Part shown: one piece after another, positions 1-11,829 of the stretch
Numbering within the stretch: position 1 is the first letter of the stretch
Layout of the letters: the number at the start of each line of letters is the position of its first letter
Assembly (NCBI RefSeq): GCF_947623445.1
Contig: NC_135246.1
Span: forward strand, 1,180,501 to 1,244,500
From: Clavelina lepadiformis
Taxonomy: Eukaryota > Chordata > Ascidiacea > Aplousobranchia > Clavelinidae
Length of the DNA stretch: 64,000 bases
Direction of reading: 5' to 3'
Notes under the pieces: generated by a model
Told to the model about the DNA's origin: nothing
The model's database searches: none
What the model saw: the letters and a program-made list of their open reading frames with translations, nothing else
Translations under genes and position numbers: made by a program

Positions 1-535
1 TCTAGTATACAAAAGCATCCTGTGGTTGTGCACTTGTATGCTTGACCCAGTTTGCTAATATACGTCAATGCTGCGACATTGCTGTTGACTGACCCGAAGA
101 AGTTCTTTTTATCAGGCCATGCATTCAGTCGCCTGCTTTGCTGGGTATTGCCTATAACAGAATAACAGATCTCTTTGTCTGCTAATCCGATTCGGTCTTT
201 TAATAAAAGAGAAGGCTGCCAATTAGATAAATTGAACTTCCCATTATACTCGGTCCTCTGGGAATTTGTATTGTGTGCCGGGATGCCCTTGCAGTTATTG
301 ATCGAAAACAACCAAATCCGTTTGAAATATTCTCCTGTGTAATAACTAATAACTAATAACACATATTTAGTGACCAAATGCAAACATAAGCTTAATTGCT
401 GTTTTACTGTGGGCAACGTAGTTCGTTGTAAATTCACGTTTGAGTTTGTTCGTTGACATTTCTCTTAGGTTTTAATCACTTTAAACGTATTAACTTGATT
501 CGTAGTAGTGAAGTAGTCGATTTTATATATTGTAG
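1..535. other. no recognisable gene; probably intron of the plus-strand membrane-protein gene
   Basis: I see no coding exon here on either strand. The run ends in a good acceptor (TATATATTGTAG) immediately before the Thr-rich exon at 536, so it is most simply the 3' end of an intron whose upstream exon lies outside the window. The Val-rich reading on the minus strand at 465-746 is only the complement of the Thr codons. Confidence 0.5.
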
Positions 536-1060
536 TGCCGAAGAGTATTTTGACTAACAAGGTCCCTTCGTCGGAATTGATGACAATACCCCTGTCAGAG
601 GCGAAAACACCAGCGACTTCAAAATACAGCACAACTACTATTATCACCACTTCGTCATCTACAACAGCAGCACAAACAACTACAACAACAACTACAGCAA
701 GATACGTCAAACCGAAAAGTGAGCCTAATTTCGAACATGTATTCAATAATATACATAACAGTATTTATTTAATAATTGGTATAACTTGTGTGTAAACTGG
801 AACACCCAAAGTCGTCATAAATAGTTATAGCACCTTATTAATACATGCAGAGTGTAATGTTTTATGTCTGTTTAATTTAATACATTGAAGTGCATTCTTT
901 CGCCAAGTGGTATTTATCTCGTGTACCATTGCAGTCATTTCTCCTATCATCAAAACCGACACCAACCAATCAAAATCAAGGATTTTTCAAATTACTCAAC
1001 AGTCGCGTGTTTCTACGACTACATTGGAAACGACGGATACCACTAGCACAACCGATTTTG
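536..1060 (+). CDS. Thr/Ser-rich stalk exons of a membrane protein (partial, 5' end outside window)
   Basis: There are two exons, 536-718 (61 codons) and 935-1060 (42 codons). Each is bounded by clean splice sites (TTGTAG/GTGAGC and TTGCAG/GTAAGG) and each is phase 1 at both ends. Both encode low-complexity Thr/Ser-rich sequence with runs such as TTTTTTT and STTTLETTDTTSTTD, typical of a heavily O-glycosylated extracellular stalk. There is no start codon or signal peptide, so the N-terminus lies upstream of the window. The exon at 1060 ends in phase 1. The next plus-strand exon with the same character and a matching phase is at 6274, beyond the opposed TSP1 gene. I infer that both blocks belong to one gene, but only a transcript would prove it. 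No known domain is visible, and I do not recognise the protein. Confidence 0.6.
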
Positions 1061-1115
1061 GTAAGGCATCAATATTTTTTGGGTGTGATACGATGAAGTG
1101 CAAATGTTTTAAATT

Positions 1116-1121
1116 TTTATT
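1116..1121 (-). terminator. candidate polyadenylation signal of the TSP1 receptor gene
   Basis: AATAAA on the minus strand lies about 180 bases past the stop codon of the TSP1 gene at 1298. It would end that transcript just before it ran into the opposed Thr-rich exon at 935-1060. Confidence 0.4.
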
Positions 1122-1297
1122 GTGAAATGCGGCTGCCACCATGATATGAAGATCACTTGAGAAACCTCCACAAAGGGGCTGCATGTTGGCTTGTTTTTGC
1201 TCCAAACAGTTCCTGTTTATCACAACGAAAAACAAAACGCTTATCGTTGACTTAAAATATTCACACGGACTTAATTCAAGTGTTAAAAGATCCTCCG

Positions 1298-4200
1298 TCA
1301 GCACAAATGAAGGTATCCATGACTATCTACGGTCATGTCTTTGCTTGCGTTCAGGGTCTTTGGCGCGTGAACCGGTGTCACGTATTTTGCTTCAATACTG
1401 CAAAGTTTTAGTTTCCTTTCCTCGTCTTCATTTTTGTCTTCCGACTTCCCTGCAGGGAAGATTTTCTGCGGACAAGGAGGAGCACCCAGCTGCATCCAGC
1501 TCCGCACGTCTTTCCGATCCGCTGAATCCGCGCTCCTACTTGCTTGGACCGCATTCATGTGGGTGTAATCCACCGAATTGGTGGTTGCGGGTGGGCTGAG
1601 ATTACTCTTGGGGAATTGAAAATGTCCCGGGTCCACCGTTTGGTCGGGCCACCTGTTGGGTAAAGGGGATCGGACATCCGTGTTTGGGGTAAAGATTTTC
1701 GGTGGAAGGGGCGGCAAGTTTGCGGACCTGACTGAGCTTTCTCCCGCAAATGGGGCGACACGACGACTGTCTTTTCGACTTCGTTTGGGTTTTGTGTAGT
1801 TCAAATTTCCCTTCAAACTGGCGTTTGTTTCTTCACTGGCAGGTGGGGATACGTCGATATCTGTTCAATATTGTACCTTGTTCATGGCTGTGGTTATAAC
1901 ACACAGCACTTCTTCATAGTCTATTCACTATACAGTCTTTATTAATAAAGAAAACCTAGTTAATTACAGCAGTAGGTGTAGTTTTACATTTTCAAGTGAA
2001 AAGTTATTTGTTGGAAAAATGAATGCAAGATACCTGAACAATCCCTCCCGTCAAATGTACTATCCGACCAAATAGATCTGTCGTCTTCTTCGAATCTTGC
2101 GTTGTTCGTGGGTGGCTCAACTTCTATCCTCGGTTTTTCTTCCAAAACATCCTCCTTCGGGACTACGTCGTAGTGATGAGGCGGTCCAGTTTGAGATCCC
2201 GCAGGTTTAACCGCCAGCCTTGCCAAAATTTTTCGCAAATCGAGTTTCTTTGGTGACTTTCCAGGGGACACGTTCTCTTTGGCGGTCGAGTACTTCACAG
2301 AGGCGACTACACAGACAAAATAGAGTGATCGCAAAATGTAGAGTGTTATTATCACTACGGGTTATTTTTCTAAGCAGCTTATCTTTCGCCTCACCTTGTT
2401 GTACAGGGGACTTGTTGGCTTTTTTTTCCGGGAAAAACTTTGTTGTCGTGGCCGGTTGTGGAGTAGCAACGCGACTCCAACGAGTTTTTCCTAAAGGTTT
2501 ATCAGAGCACGCGCCTGTTTGCTGAGACCAACAGAAAAATAAATAAAGTTTAGTTTGCCAAACGCATGTAACATTTGCTCAGTGAAAGTCCATGTAACTC
2601 ACGTTGCTTTCGACCGTCTTGAGCTTGGGTTTGTAAACGTTCTTTCCGACTTGTATCCCATCTGGGTCGGTTACAGTCACGGAAATACGAAGTTTCGGGT
2701 TCCCGTTTGCCCCCTTGGGTCGCTTGACGACGCTTTGTTGGGTTGCCTGGGGGAACGCAAGTAGATAGATAATGCTGGTACAGTACTCGGGAAAGCGAAA
2801 CACAAGAGTATTGAGGGTTTCACAACGAATAGGGTTGCGTGGTTGGTTGATTGGGACATAAGTTGCAACCACGGTTGCATGACGCTTTCTTAATCGTAAT
2901 CGCAATTTACCGAAACATGTAGTTTATAAAAATCGAACTCGGGACTAATTTCCTTGTAAGAAATTTACCACTATGACTTATAATTCATGAGCAGGAAGCA
3001 ACATCTGTCAACTATCGAATCGTGTCACCAGATTTGTCATCAAAAGCGCATGATTCATAAGACAATGTGATGAAACGACGGTTTAAGGTCTATGGCTCTT
3101 ACACCCATTTAATCAACAAACTCACCTCTTTCCTTTGAGGGCTGTCATTGCACAAGATATATTCGTTCTTGGGTACCTCATGTTCACCCATGGGGTGATG
3201 CTCGAAAGTGGTGTGGCGTGGCGTCCCTTCACTCGAGGTCCTTGAGAATATTCTGCTCCGTCGAGATATTGTTTCGTACAAATGTTCCGAAGCTCGAATG
3301 AATCTCTGCCCGACCGAGAGAAACATGTTCTGTTGAGCACCCCTGTTACTGTTGGGGTTCTCCGAACCGGCCCCAAGCTGTTCTGTGGCCGGTTTGCTCG
3401 TTACGGGGTGGTTTCTCATCTCAACTCCGTTTTGGGGGCTGACGTTGGGGCCTTTGGGTTTTCGTCTTTTTCGTTTAATACACAGACACACAACCAGCAT
3501 TATAATAATCAGTGCCAGTACCCCAAGAATGATGTACACCCACATTGGAACCCCTAACCATTGTGTAGGTCCGGGAACGGTCACCGTCGGCGCGGCGGAC
3601 GAATCTATGAAAGGTCAAGGGTCAGTTTGCTAGATTTTAAGATCAGGTTCAGGTAAAGTTTAACAAAACCTAACTGTTGTTGCCGGTTGTGCAATCTTGT
3701 TCGATTTTCACGGTCTTGTGGCAAGGCAGAGAGCCTATTAAGTTGAAGGGGTTGGAGCACCATTTCATGCGGCGACGATACTACAGACGATAAGAAAGTT
3801 GTCGATAACGATTTCCTTTCGAAATTATTTGTCATCACCGTGGGATGTGACAAGGCCTTAAAAGCCCGATTTCGCGAACAACAAAATTTTATTAAAATTA
3901 TTTCTCCAATTTAACTCAAATTTTCAAAAATCTATATTCGAGAATAGTATCATTATCATATACTGTCGAGATTGGTTATTTTAAGTGTAGGTACGCGAAC
4001 CCCCAAATCAACCCCAACACTTTGCAGAAGTAGCATCTGTTGATGATTGAGTTTTTGACACTTGTTGTACAGCACTGACCTGTCGTCCATTACCGCTCAA
4101 CGTCCATTCTATCCATTCTGTCCACTGCTCGTATGAGGTACAAGACTCGAAATTTGCAACAGCGCAAACCGGTTGGTCGATCGGGGTTTCACATGACACC

Positions 4201-5329
4201 ATTAATTGTTCACTCCTGGGGACGTTTTGTGAACAAAAACACTGTTACAGCTGTCACAAATTTCTTTGTCGGTGTTTGCTTACCATTTGCAAGTGGACTC
4301 TTGAAGAAGTCCCGCAGTTACTAAAGCCTCCTTACACTTTTGTGAAAGTTTTTCCTTGTCCGTATATTCGGGTGTGTCGCTGCAGGTCTGGTAACAGTTG
4401 CTGCCCTTGCTGATTTTCCTGAAAAAAATACCTTCTTTAAAACAGTCTGTTTGCCTTAATAAGATAATAAGAGATAATAAGATAGCCTCGACTAAACTTA
4501 CCTTGGTTTTGTTTTATTGGTGGAGGAGTACTCAGTCTGGTCGTATCTTCCGCGAGATCCGTCACAACTGGTGCTGAGTGTCGTTGGATTCCTCAGATCG
4601 TAACACCTTGATAACACGACGTTAGAATAAATATTCTGCTAAACTGTTTACTGTAAACAACGCCTATTCTTCAATTCGTGATACCGTCGCTCGCGTTGAA
4701 CGCGTCCATCGCTCGTTGTTTGAAACTGAGACCATTCGCTCCATTGACCTGTGCAGCTTTCAGCGACCGTACAAAACTGGTGTCTCCGTACTATGCAAGA
4801 AGGATGAGCGCTACAGACCCCTTTAACCTGGTGAAGAAAAACACAACCTCCCATTGTAAACAACGTTACAAATGTATTTAGTATGTCGTGAGGGTAGAGG
4901 GACGTCGTCCTACAACATCTTATCGCGGTCTTTTTTTTGATGGTACGGGTTCTGTTCATCAACTTTCTTACTTGTTCAACCGCCCTGTCACAGCTCCCAG
5001 CGCATTTTCGTTCGTAATCCGTTGAAATAAATGTCCCGCAAGTGAATGGATAGGGACAGTTTGTGAACGTTTCTGAAAGAATTCCCTCGTTGCATAGGAC
5101 TCCATCACACATTCTACGCACAAAAAACAGTTCATATAAAGGTCTCCTAACTTAATCGTTTGCTAGGGCCTTTTATTTATGCTTAAACGAAACCTCTCAA
5201 ATACCTTCTTCTAAGGCCGTTGCAATTCTTAGTACAATCTTCGTCGCCGTAAACTAAGTCCCAGTTCCAGGATTCACATGATACACTTAACATTGTCAGT
5301 ATGATAAAAATTTGGCTTAGAGTGGTCAT
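1298..5329 (-). CDS. TSP1-repeat single-pass receptor with long cytoplasmic tail, 12 exons
   Basis: Exons, in transcript order, are 5329-5205, 5113-4972, 4827-4652, 4606-4502, 4418-4284, 4215-4080, 3780-3675, 3604-3126, 2746-2603, 2521-2395, 2306-2034 and 1860-1298. They sum to exactly 837 codons (836 residues), with all junction phases agreeing. The start ATG opens a signal peptide (MTTLSQIFIILTMLSVSC). The ectodomain is Cys-rich with divergent thrombospondin type-1 modules: CTGQWSEWSQF near residue 125, and SYEQWTEWIEW near 260 followed by a YRRRMKWC...C...C tail. One strongly hydrophobic segment (VYIILGVLALIIIMLVVCLC) at roughly residues 327-350 is followed by the basic stop-transfer KRKRRK and a tail of about 480 residues without a recognised domain. 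TSP1 modules usually bind matrix or partner proteins at the cell surface; the ligand here is unknown. The gene lies wholly inside what looks like an intron of the opposed plus-strand gene. The least certain boundary is the start of exon 3 (4827 or 4776, same phase). Confidence 0.85.
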
Positions 5330-6273
5330 CTTTTCATAAAACCTCGCTGAGACTTTACTAAACGCAAAGTAAGTTTAATTCTATTTCGTTTGTCTTTCAC
5401 TTGTTGTGAACTGGGCTATTTTAGCCGACGTATTTGCACCCAACAAGAGAGTTTCTCCCTGCAACTATTGCCATCTGCAGGAAACAATTGAAGGCACTGC
5501 TTCGAACTATTTCTGTCACAAATGCTGTTGGATATTTGTCACACATACATTTCGCATTTGTCAGCCAAAGCTTCAACTGAAAGCTTCGTTTTCAAAACAC
5601 ACTCTCTCAATTTTTCATCATATCCGGATTTTTACGTAGCACTGAGTATGATGAGTATGTGTACTGATTCAGGGTGGTTGGGTGAAATGTAATTTCCGTT
5701 GCATTATGCGGTAAACACTTGTCATCATTGTGATCTATTTTTGAAGACCTCTCTATTGCAGATCTGTTTGTCATTTTTGGGCCGAGTTTTTTTTTCATGA
5801 AATCGATTATCGTATGAAAAACTTAAAACATTCATCTTCATTAACGTTTTCTAAGTCTAAGTTTTGCAAGTCATGAACGCAATTAAGTTTCTAATTAAGA
5901 TAAATTTCGCATTTTAAAACGTCGTTTGGCATCATAGTGATGCTTCAGATGTCACAAAGTATGTTAGTCCCACAATAAACAAAGTTCATTTTCTTTTTTA
6001 TTTTTCCGAATCAAAATCAAATGATCGTAAAACCAAACGATGTAGTGGTGGATATATGTCGCCTGCGTACTATATTGTTGTATTTTTATATTGTTTTATT
6101 CTTATATTGTTTTATTTTTTAGAAATCGATAACATTTCCTCTGTAATAGTTGTCATCCTTAGGGTTGTAAAATATTGTCGGCTTATGGTCGCGAGTTTTG
6201 TTTTGTTTAATTACCCTTAAAGCTGCTATGCCTGTACTTCTTATGACGTCATACTTGCATATAGACGCCTCAG
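5330..6273. other. non-coding: 5' flank of the TSP1 gene and rest of the long plus-strand intron
   Basis: No convincing exon is present. The proximal part should hold the promoter of the minus-strand TSP1 gene. Positions about 6065-6120 contain a threefold imperfect repeat of a TTATATTGTTTTATTC-like word, which gives a T-rich tract. The segment ends with the acceptor GACGCCTCAG before the exon at 6274; an alternative acceptor at 6222 keeps the same phase. Confidence 0.5.
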
Positions 6274-8043
6274 GCGAAGAAAGAAATTCAACGTTAGTTG
6301 TTGTTGTGGAAACGAAACCAGCTGACGTCACATCCGCAAGAACCACGGCGAAACCAACGCTGGAGTTTGTGCGGGAGGGAGAAAAGTTTATGGAAGCTGA
6401 AAATGATTTCCCGCAAATAGAGGATGATGAGTTTGAAAGACGATTTCCTAGCACGCAAAGAAACAATCGCGTGGGTGCGACAACAACGACCCAAGAGTTT
6501 TTCTTGGAAGACCAAACGTCTCTCTCGAATGTCGTGAATGTTGTCAATACGTCCATGCCAGCTGGACTAGCTTTTATGTACGGATTTGCTCAGACCATCA
6601 CTTACATGAAAAGTAAGTTCGGTAACTTTTGAGTGTGGTAATAAGTTCATTCTACCGTTTATTTTAAATTAAATAGTTACAGCAGCATACACACACCAGT
6701 GTATATTTTGGTAAAGTTATCGTTACTCAGAAGAGCTATAGCCCCAAATTCTTGTTTGATAAGAGTGTGTTCAGTTCACGCTCTTGCGATACAAGTTTGT
6801 TAAATAAGTGAATCGAATACATACAGTTACAACAACCAGCTCTGTGATTCCCATTCGATTAATCGGTTATCGCCTTTGAATGAGCATTGTAATTGTTTCA
6901 GGTCACTCAGATCGTTTTCTCGCCGTACTCTTCGGAAGCCTCTGCGTCGCTTTGTTCCTCACAGTGTTGGTGCTGTTGTTGCGATGCGAGCATTTTAGCT
7001 TGTTCGAAAAAGTTGCAAGCAGGAAGAATTTAACAAGCAATGAAGACGACTCAGCAGAATGCGCGCGATTCTTTCCTGAGACCGAACAAACCTCGCCGAC
7101 CGCGACCAATTCGGCGTCAGGAGGGAATTTTTACAACGCTCAGACGTCGGCTGAGAACTCGGACGGGCAAGCAAACCACATTCAACTTATTAACCATATA
7201 AACGACAGGAACCGTCACCGAAAACACCAATCACGAAAACATGTTTTGCTTAACCGTTGGTGTTCTTGTTGCTGTAGAAACGCGCCATGGCAACGGGGTC
7301 ACGTGGAAGACGATGGTAGTTACGAAATCGCCCGACGATCAACGTCGTTAAGCGATGACGAAATTATAAGCGTGGGTCCCGGCGAAAGAAATAATTCCGA
7401 AAACGACCATTTCCCTCCATTTCCGATTAACTTACTGGAAACGACGGACGGGAATTTCCAAGCTTTTTCCACCAATTCCCGCGGGGGTATCACGTGCTCC
7501 GAAGAAGACGACACCAGAAGCGAGTACGAGTACCCAGACCACAACATCACATCAACACCGTCCCAGCATTCCGACGTTATGCAGAACAACGCACATTCTT
7601 TTCACACCCACATTCCAGCGAACAATTCTAGCGCACATACTTTCCAGCCTGTACAGTCTGCCCGACATAGCACCTACGAAACTCCGCCTTTTCCGAAGAC
7701 CGCGAATCAAAGCTACGAAGTCCAGCCGAGGTCGGTACACCTCGTACAGAATATCAACTACAGTTTGCCAAATAGGCAGCGGACTATCGCTAACAATTGC
7801 GTAATGCATCCTCCTTTGACGCCACAATCACCGGCATTCAATGCTCAGTACGTGTCGTTGCAGCCTCAAACAGTCAAGGCCAGAAACTTACCCCAACGGT
7901 CATTGGACGCTCGATTAGAACACAGAGAATCGATTTACGATAACTCCTTGCCAAGAGACAGTCCAATTTATGAATACTATCAAAGGCAACAGATGCGTCA
8001 GGAGTTGCCTGGCACTCGAAATATAAACAGATATTATTCATGA
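6274..8043 (+). CDS. juxtamembrane, transmembrane and cytoplasmic exons of a single-pass membrane protein
   Basis: There are two exons, 6274-6612 (or from 6223) and 6902-8043, joined in phase 1 by GTAAGT/TTTCAG. The first encodes an acidic, Thr-containing extracellular segment with an NST glycosylation site. The second opens with a transmembrane helix (FLAVLFGSLCVALFLTVLVLL), then a Cys-rich patch (WCSCCCR), and about 330 residues of disordered, Ser/Asn/His-rich tail ending at TGA 8043. The tail has several Tyr motifs near its end (for example SIYDNSLPRDSPIYEYYQ) that could be phosphorylated; that is inference. No catalytic domain is seen. The start of the block is an acceptor, not a start codon, so the gene continues upstream. 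The phase-1 exons at 536-1060 are the obvious partners, with the TSP1 gene nested between them. Confidence 0.75.
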
Positions 8044-8570
8044 CTGACAGAACACCACTCATTGCAATTATTTACACGTTTTTGCTCATTCCAGAAAGGC
8101 TGCTGGCAGCTCGTTTGCGACTAATTAATTACTTTCTGTAAACTCAGTCGAAAAAATACAAAATTCAGATCGTTTCAACGTGGTATGCTTGCGTTTTATT
8201 TTTTGTTGCAACTTTGTGTTTTCTTTTATACTTTTTGTACCTCATGAATTTAAATGCTCCTTGCGTTTACTACCTGTTATTATTGTTTTAATATTTTTAT
8301 CTTTGCTTGTGGGGGATTTCCCAGTCGCATTCTATCGCCACCAGCCATTGCCGCAGTATTTGCGCCACAAACACCAATGCAGTAACACAACTCAGGCTCT
8401 ATGTAGGTACTTTACCGTAGAACAAAGGACTTGGATTCGTGTGGAAGTTAAAGTTCTAAGTAGATTTGTGTCTATTAGCTCAGCGAAAACGTTCCAAGGT
8501 GTTAACACTAGTTGCAAACCGCGCAAGGTGCTTTATTTATTTTCCTCTCATTTGTAAGCAATGGCAATTT

Positions 8571-8576
8571 AATAAA
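8571..8576 (+). terminator. candidate polyadenylation signal of the plus-strand membrane-protein gene
   Basis: AATAAA lies about 530 bases after the stop codon at 8043, in an A/T-rich setting. Confidence 0.4.
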
Positions 8577-8916
8577 AGCAAATTTACAAGAACGTAAGGG
8601 TGCACCAAGTTAGGACAGGACATGGAGAGACAATGCCTACATTTGTTTCTTATTAATCGTATTCCATCAATCATTTTAGTTTTCGTCAAAAGCGCAGTGG
8701 GACGAAACGATGAAGCCGGTTGTTATTAGCACGCGAAAGCGGAAGAAAAAACTTAAAACGTGCTCAAGAATAATTAAGGTAATAATTTGATGACAATTAG
8801 CAGGGCCACTAAATACATGCTTAACCGTGGCATGGCTGTTTCTGATAAGGCTAAATTAATATCTTTGCGGTGGCCTATTACCGCTATAGGTAGCACAGCG
8901 CTTCACGTGAAGGCAG

Positions 8917-8922
8917 TTTATT
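8917..8922 (-). terminator. candidate polyadenylation signal of the BtpA-family gene
   Basis: AATAAA on the minus strand lies about 70 bases past the BtpA stop codon at 8991. Confidence 0.45.
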
Positions 8923-8990
8923 AATGCCCGTAATTCCAAAATATTATTGCACACATGATAGGATACGGCGTCATAATGCTTCATTTGAAT

Positions 8991-11260
8991 TTAACTCATA
9001 TCTTGTCTTAGCGTATTGATTTCTCGCATAAATGCTTCGACTCTTCCCTGGTCGACTCCGTTGTACCAGATTCCGTCTGTTTTAAAATGAGATCCTATGA
9101 CGAGTCCATTGGCTGACAAGAACTTGTGAACGTTGCTTTTGGTGACCCCAGAACCAATCAAAACTGGGATTTGAATAGCAGCAGAGACATCTTAAAATTG
9201 AAATGAATATTGCTCAAGTTTAGTTTGCAGAGATTAAAATATAAAATTAGTCAAGATCACTTTAAATTTCATTTAACATCATGAAAGGCTTGGGTAGCCT
9301 ATAAGAAGTTTTGGTTGTTCCAAATTTTGTTGCTAAACAACATCATACCACACTGGCAAATGGTGCATTTTTCATAATCAAATATTATTTCGAAGTATAC
9401 CAAAGTAATTGATTTTTAAAATGGAAGTAGGATAAGATACTTCAATTACCATTAAAGTCCTGCAAGTCCGCTGGCGAAGAAGTTTCAGTGCCTGTTACAA
9501 TAGCGCCATCTACCAGAAAGAATTCAAGAGCGCGAGCAGTAGTTGAAATGTCGATGTCGCTTGTTACACTGTGTGAGCTGTAAGAAGCATATCACGTTGT
9601 TTCAACTAGGGAAGGAATAGGCTTTTATCATTTACTTATAATTATGCTCAATTTAGAAAATTTTTCATGAATGAAAAGTCTGTAATATCCAGGGCAAGGA
9701 ATATTATTTCTTAATTTTGCTTATTAACACCTTAGGGACATTTGAAGTTGAATATTCGTAATTGAGTGTGATATGTTTTAGTTAATTTGGGCGTGTGTCT
9801 GCATGAACACTATCTACATGATTAAGTTTAGCATTGGCCATTACAATGAGTCTGGACCACAGAAGTCAGTCAGTTCTACTCACCAGTGTTTCTTTTTTAT
9901 GTCACCGAATATCAGCACATCTTCAGCGTTTATTGTTCTTTGATATCTGAGAAGCGAGCCAGCGTTCGAATCGATCCAACCTTCGTCACCAATGTGGGAA
10001 AACACCAAACCCTCCGCCCGAATGAAGTTAAGTCCTGGTGTTGTGTTTGAAAAATCAAAACTGGTTATTTATTCATCAGAAATTGTTAACCGTATTCTTG
10101 TTAATGCTGTTATTATTGCAACAATTTGGTTATATAATAAGTAGAATATAATAATAATTAAGGTTAGAAAATATAAAACAAGTGCCGAAATTTTTATCAG
10201 ACTTTATGCTTTAGTTTTATTTTAGCATTGTTTTGTTATATCCTACCCACACATTTTGCAATGCTCAAAGCTTCCTTGTTTCCAGTTGTCAGTATTTGTA
10301 TACCCATTGGGGTATGTGGGAATTCATGTCGTAGTTTTGTTGCAACTGTAGCCATCGCAGCAACCACTTCAGGTCCGAACTCACTGCTTTTGACATAAGG
10401 CACGTCATGCATGTTCTCTATCATGACAGCATCCTAAATATGTTGGTGCTATGTTGCTTTTGATTGTATGAAATTATACTGATTACCACAGTTAAGCACT
10501 AAGGTACATTGTCAGTCACTTTGTTAGAAAAATTTAAGTGCAAAATAGTTTTCATCATACCAGACCAGCGTTGACGTAAATTTCAGCTTCCCTGAGTGCT
10601 ACGTCACATATCTTTGACATTGGGAGCTTATTTCTTGGGCTGCCTTGTAATAAAACATTAATAAATTATATTGTAAGCGGAATGGTGATACTATGGCAAA
10701 GAAATTAATGAAATAGTATAATCTTAGCGATGAACATCATTCTTAAATGTTAGAATTGAAACCAACTAATTAATACTTTCATGCATAAAGGTGCCAGATA
10801 ATCTGATAACTTACTCTGAGATGAACGTGATTTATCTGACAATAAAGCTACAGGTTACGGCTAGGATATCTAATGGGACATTGGTAGGTAACTAACACAA
10901 ACTGGTCCCACTCCCACCATTGAGATATGGTCCAAAAACACAAATGTCTACTACCAAGATTGCCCCCTATGAATTATAGCAAATTGCACCAGATGGATAG
11001 TAATGATATCAATCGATCAGTGGGCCCAAACATCCAATATTTTGAACAAGAAATAAAGTTGATACAACTTGGAAATCCAGACTGTTGTTTATACGGGCCA
11101 AATTCAAATGTAAAAAAAGAAGTTTGAGTTGAGTTGGAGAAGTTTGAGTGAAACTGGTCCCACAGTACTTTAACTTACCTGGCAATGCTTCAAGATGCAA
11201 CATTCCAACGACCACATTGTGGCTTCGTTTGAATATGTCGACAAATTTTTTAATGGACAT
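8991..11260 (-). CDS. BtpA/SgcQ-family protein (F13E9.13-like), 6 exons
   Basis: Exons, in transcript order, are 11260-11179, 10643-10561, 10433-10247, 10034-9884, 9577-9450 and 9190-8991. They give 277 codons including stop (276 residues), the usual family length, and all phases agree. Family landmarks appear in order: GMLHLEALPGSPRN at the start of the barrel, IENMHDVPYV, GIQILTTGN, LNFIRAEGLVFSHIGDEGW, ILIFGDIKKKH in its local form DVLIFGDIKKKH, a SVTSDIDISTTARALEFF-like stretch, IVTGTETSSPADLQ and PVLIGSGVTKSNV. The fold is a TIM barrel related to phosphoribosyl-isomerase-type enzymes. Cyanobacterial BtpA is needed for photosystem I stability, while the animal proteins (C. elegans F13E9.13) are annotated as putative mitochondrial and have no settled reaction. 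The start at 11260 gives only about 15 residues before the first strand, so a mitochondrial presequence is not evident. The FAM221A 3' end lies 570 bases upstream on the same strand. Confidence 0.9.
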
Positions 11261-11829
11261 GTTTGAAGTTTTGACAACGATACACTTCGCCTATGGCTAA
11301 GAAACAATCATATCGAGATTTAAATGCCTCACAACATCATAATGGCAAAGTCTGTTATACACAAAGTAATTTATAAAATGTATTTTGTTATATTTCAATA
11401 ACAGAAATCTTAACTCACAACAAAGAATACAGTGCTACAAAATTAATGAACCACTAACAAAATTCACAGTAGTAATTTTCAAAAAATTAAAATATATGTG
11501 ATGCAAAGACTAGAGGTGCAAAAAACTAGACAAAAATCTGAATCCGAAACAGAATATATTACATAGGCTGTAATACACGATATATTGTACATACAAAAAT
11601 GTTTAAAATAGCCTACCATGCAATCAGTGTAAAAATATACAAACCCATAAAAAAGTCAATTAGATATACAAAAGCAAAATTTAGTATATTGAAGCTTTAT
11701 TATCTATAACACAAAACGACGACAGCACAGTTGGGAAAAGTTTGATATGAGACAAAAGTACAGCAACCTATAACATATGTGCAAAGAAAAACGTGTAGAG
11801 CATCATTGCATTTCACAGATGACTACAAT
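11261..11829. other. promoter region of the BtpA gene and 3' UTR of FAM221A
   Basis: Nothing protein-coding is seen. It should contain the promoter of the minus-strand BtpA gene next to 11260 and the 3' UTR of FAM221A, whose candidate poly(A) signal is at 11696-11701. Confidence 0.45.
11696..11701 (-). terminator. candidate polyadenylation signal of FAM221A
   Basis: AATAAA on the minus strand lies about 130 bases after the stop codon at 11830. Confidence 0.4.

Larger units (their letters stand above)
8044..8990. other. 3' untranslated region of the plus gene and convergent intergenic space
   Basis: The open reading at 8180-8557 is low-complexity and has no splice or start context, so I treat it as 3' UTR. 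The plus gene and the minus-strand BtpA gene converge here. Each has a plausible poly(A) signal (8571 plus, 8917 minus). Nothing else was recognised. Confidence 0.5.

Noticed and set aside
465-746. Val-rich minus-strand reading frame
   Set aside because: It is the complement of the Thr-rich exon at 536-718; ACA/ACT codons read as TGT/AGT/GTT on the other strand.
8180-8557. Hydrophobic plus-strand reading frame
   Set aside because: It lies in the 3' UTR between the stop at 8043 and AATAAA at 8571, with no splice site leading into it.
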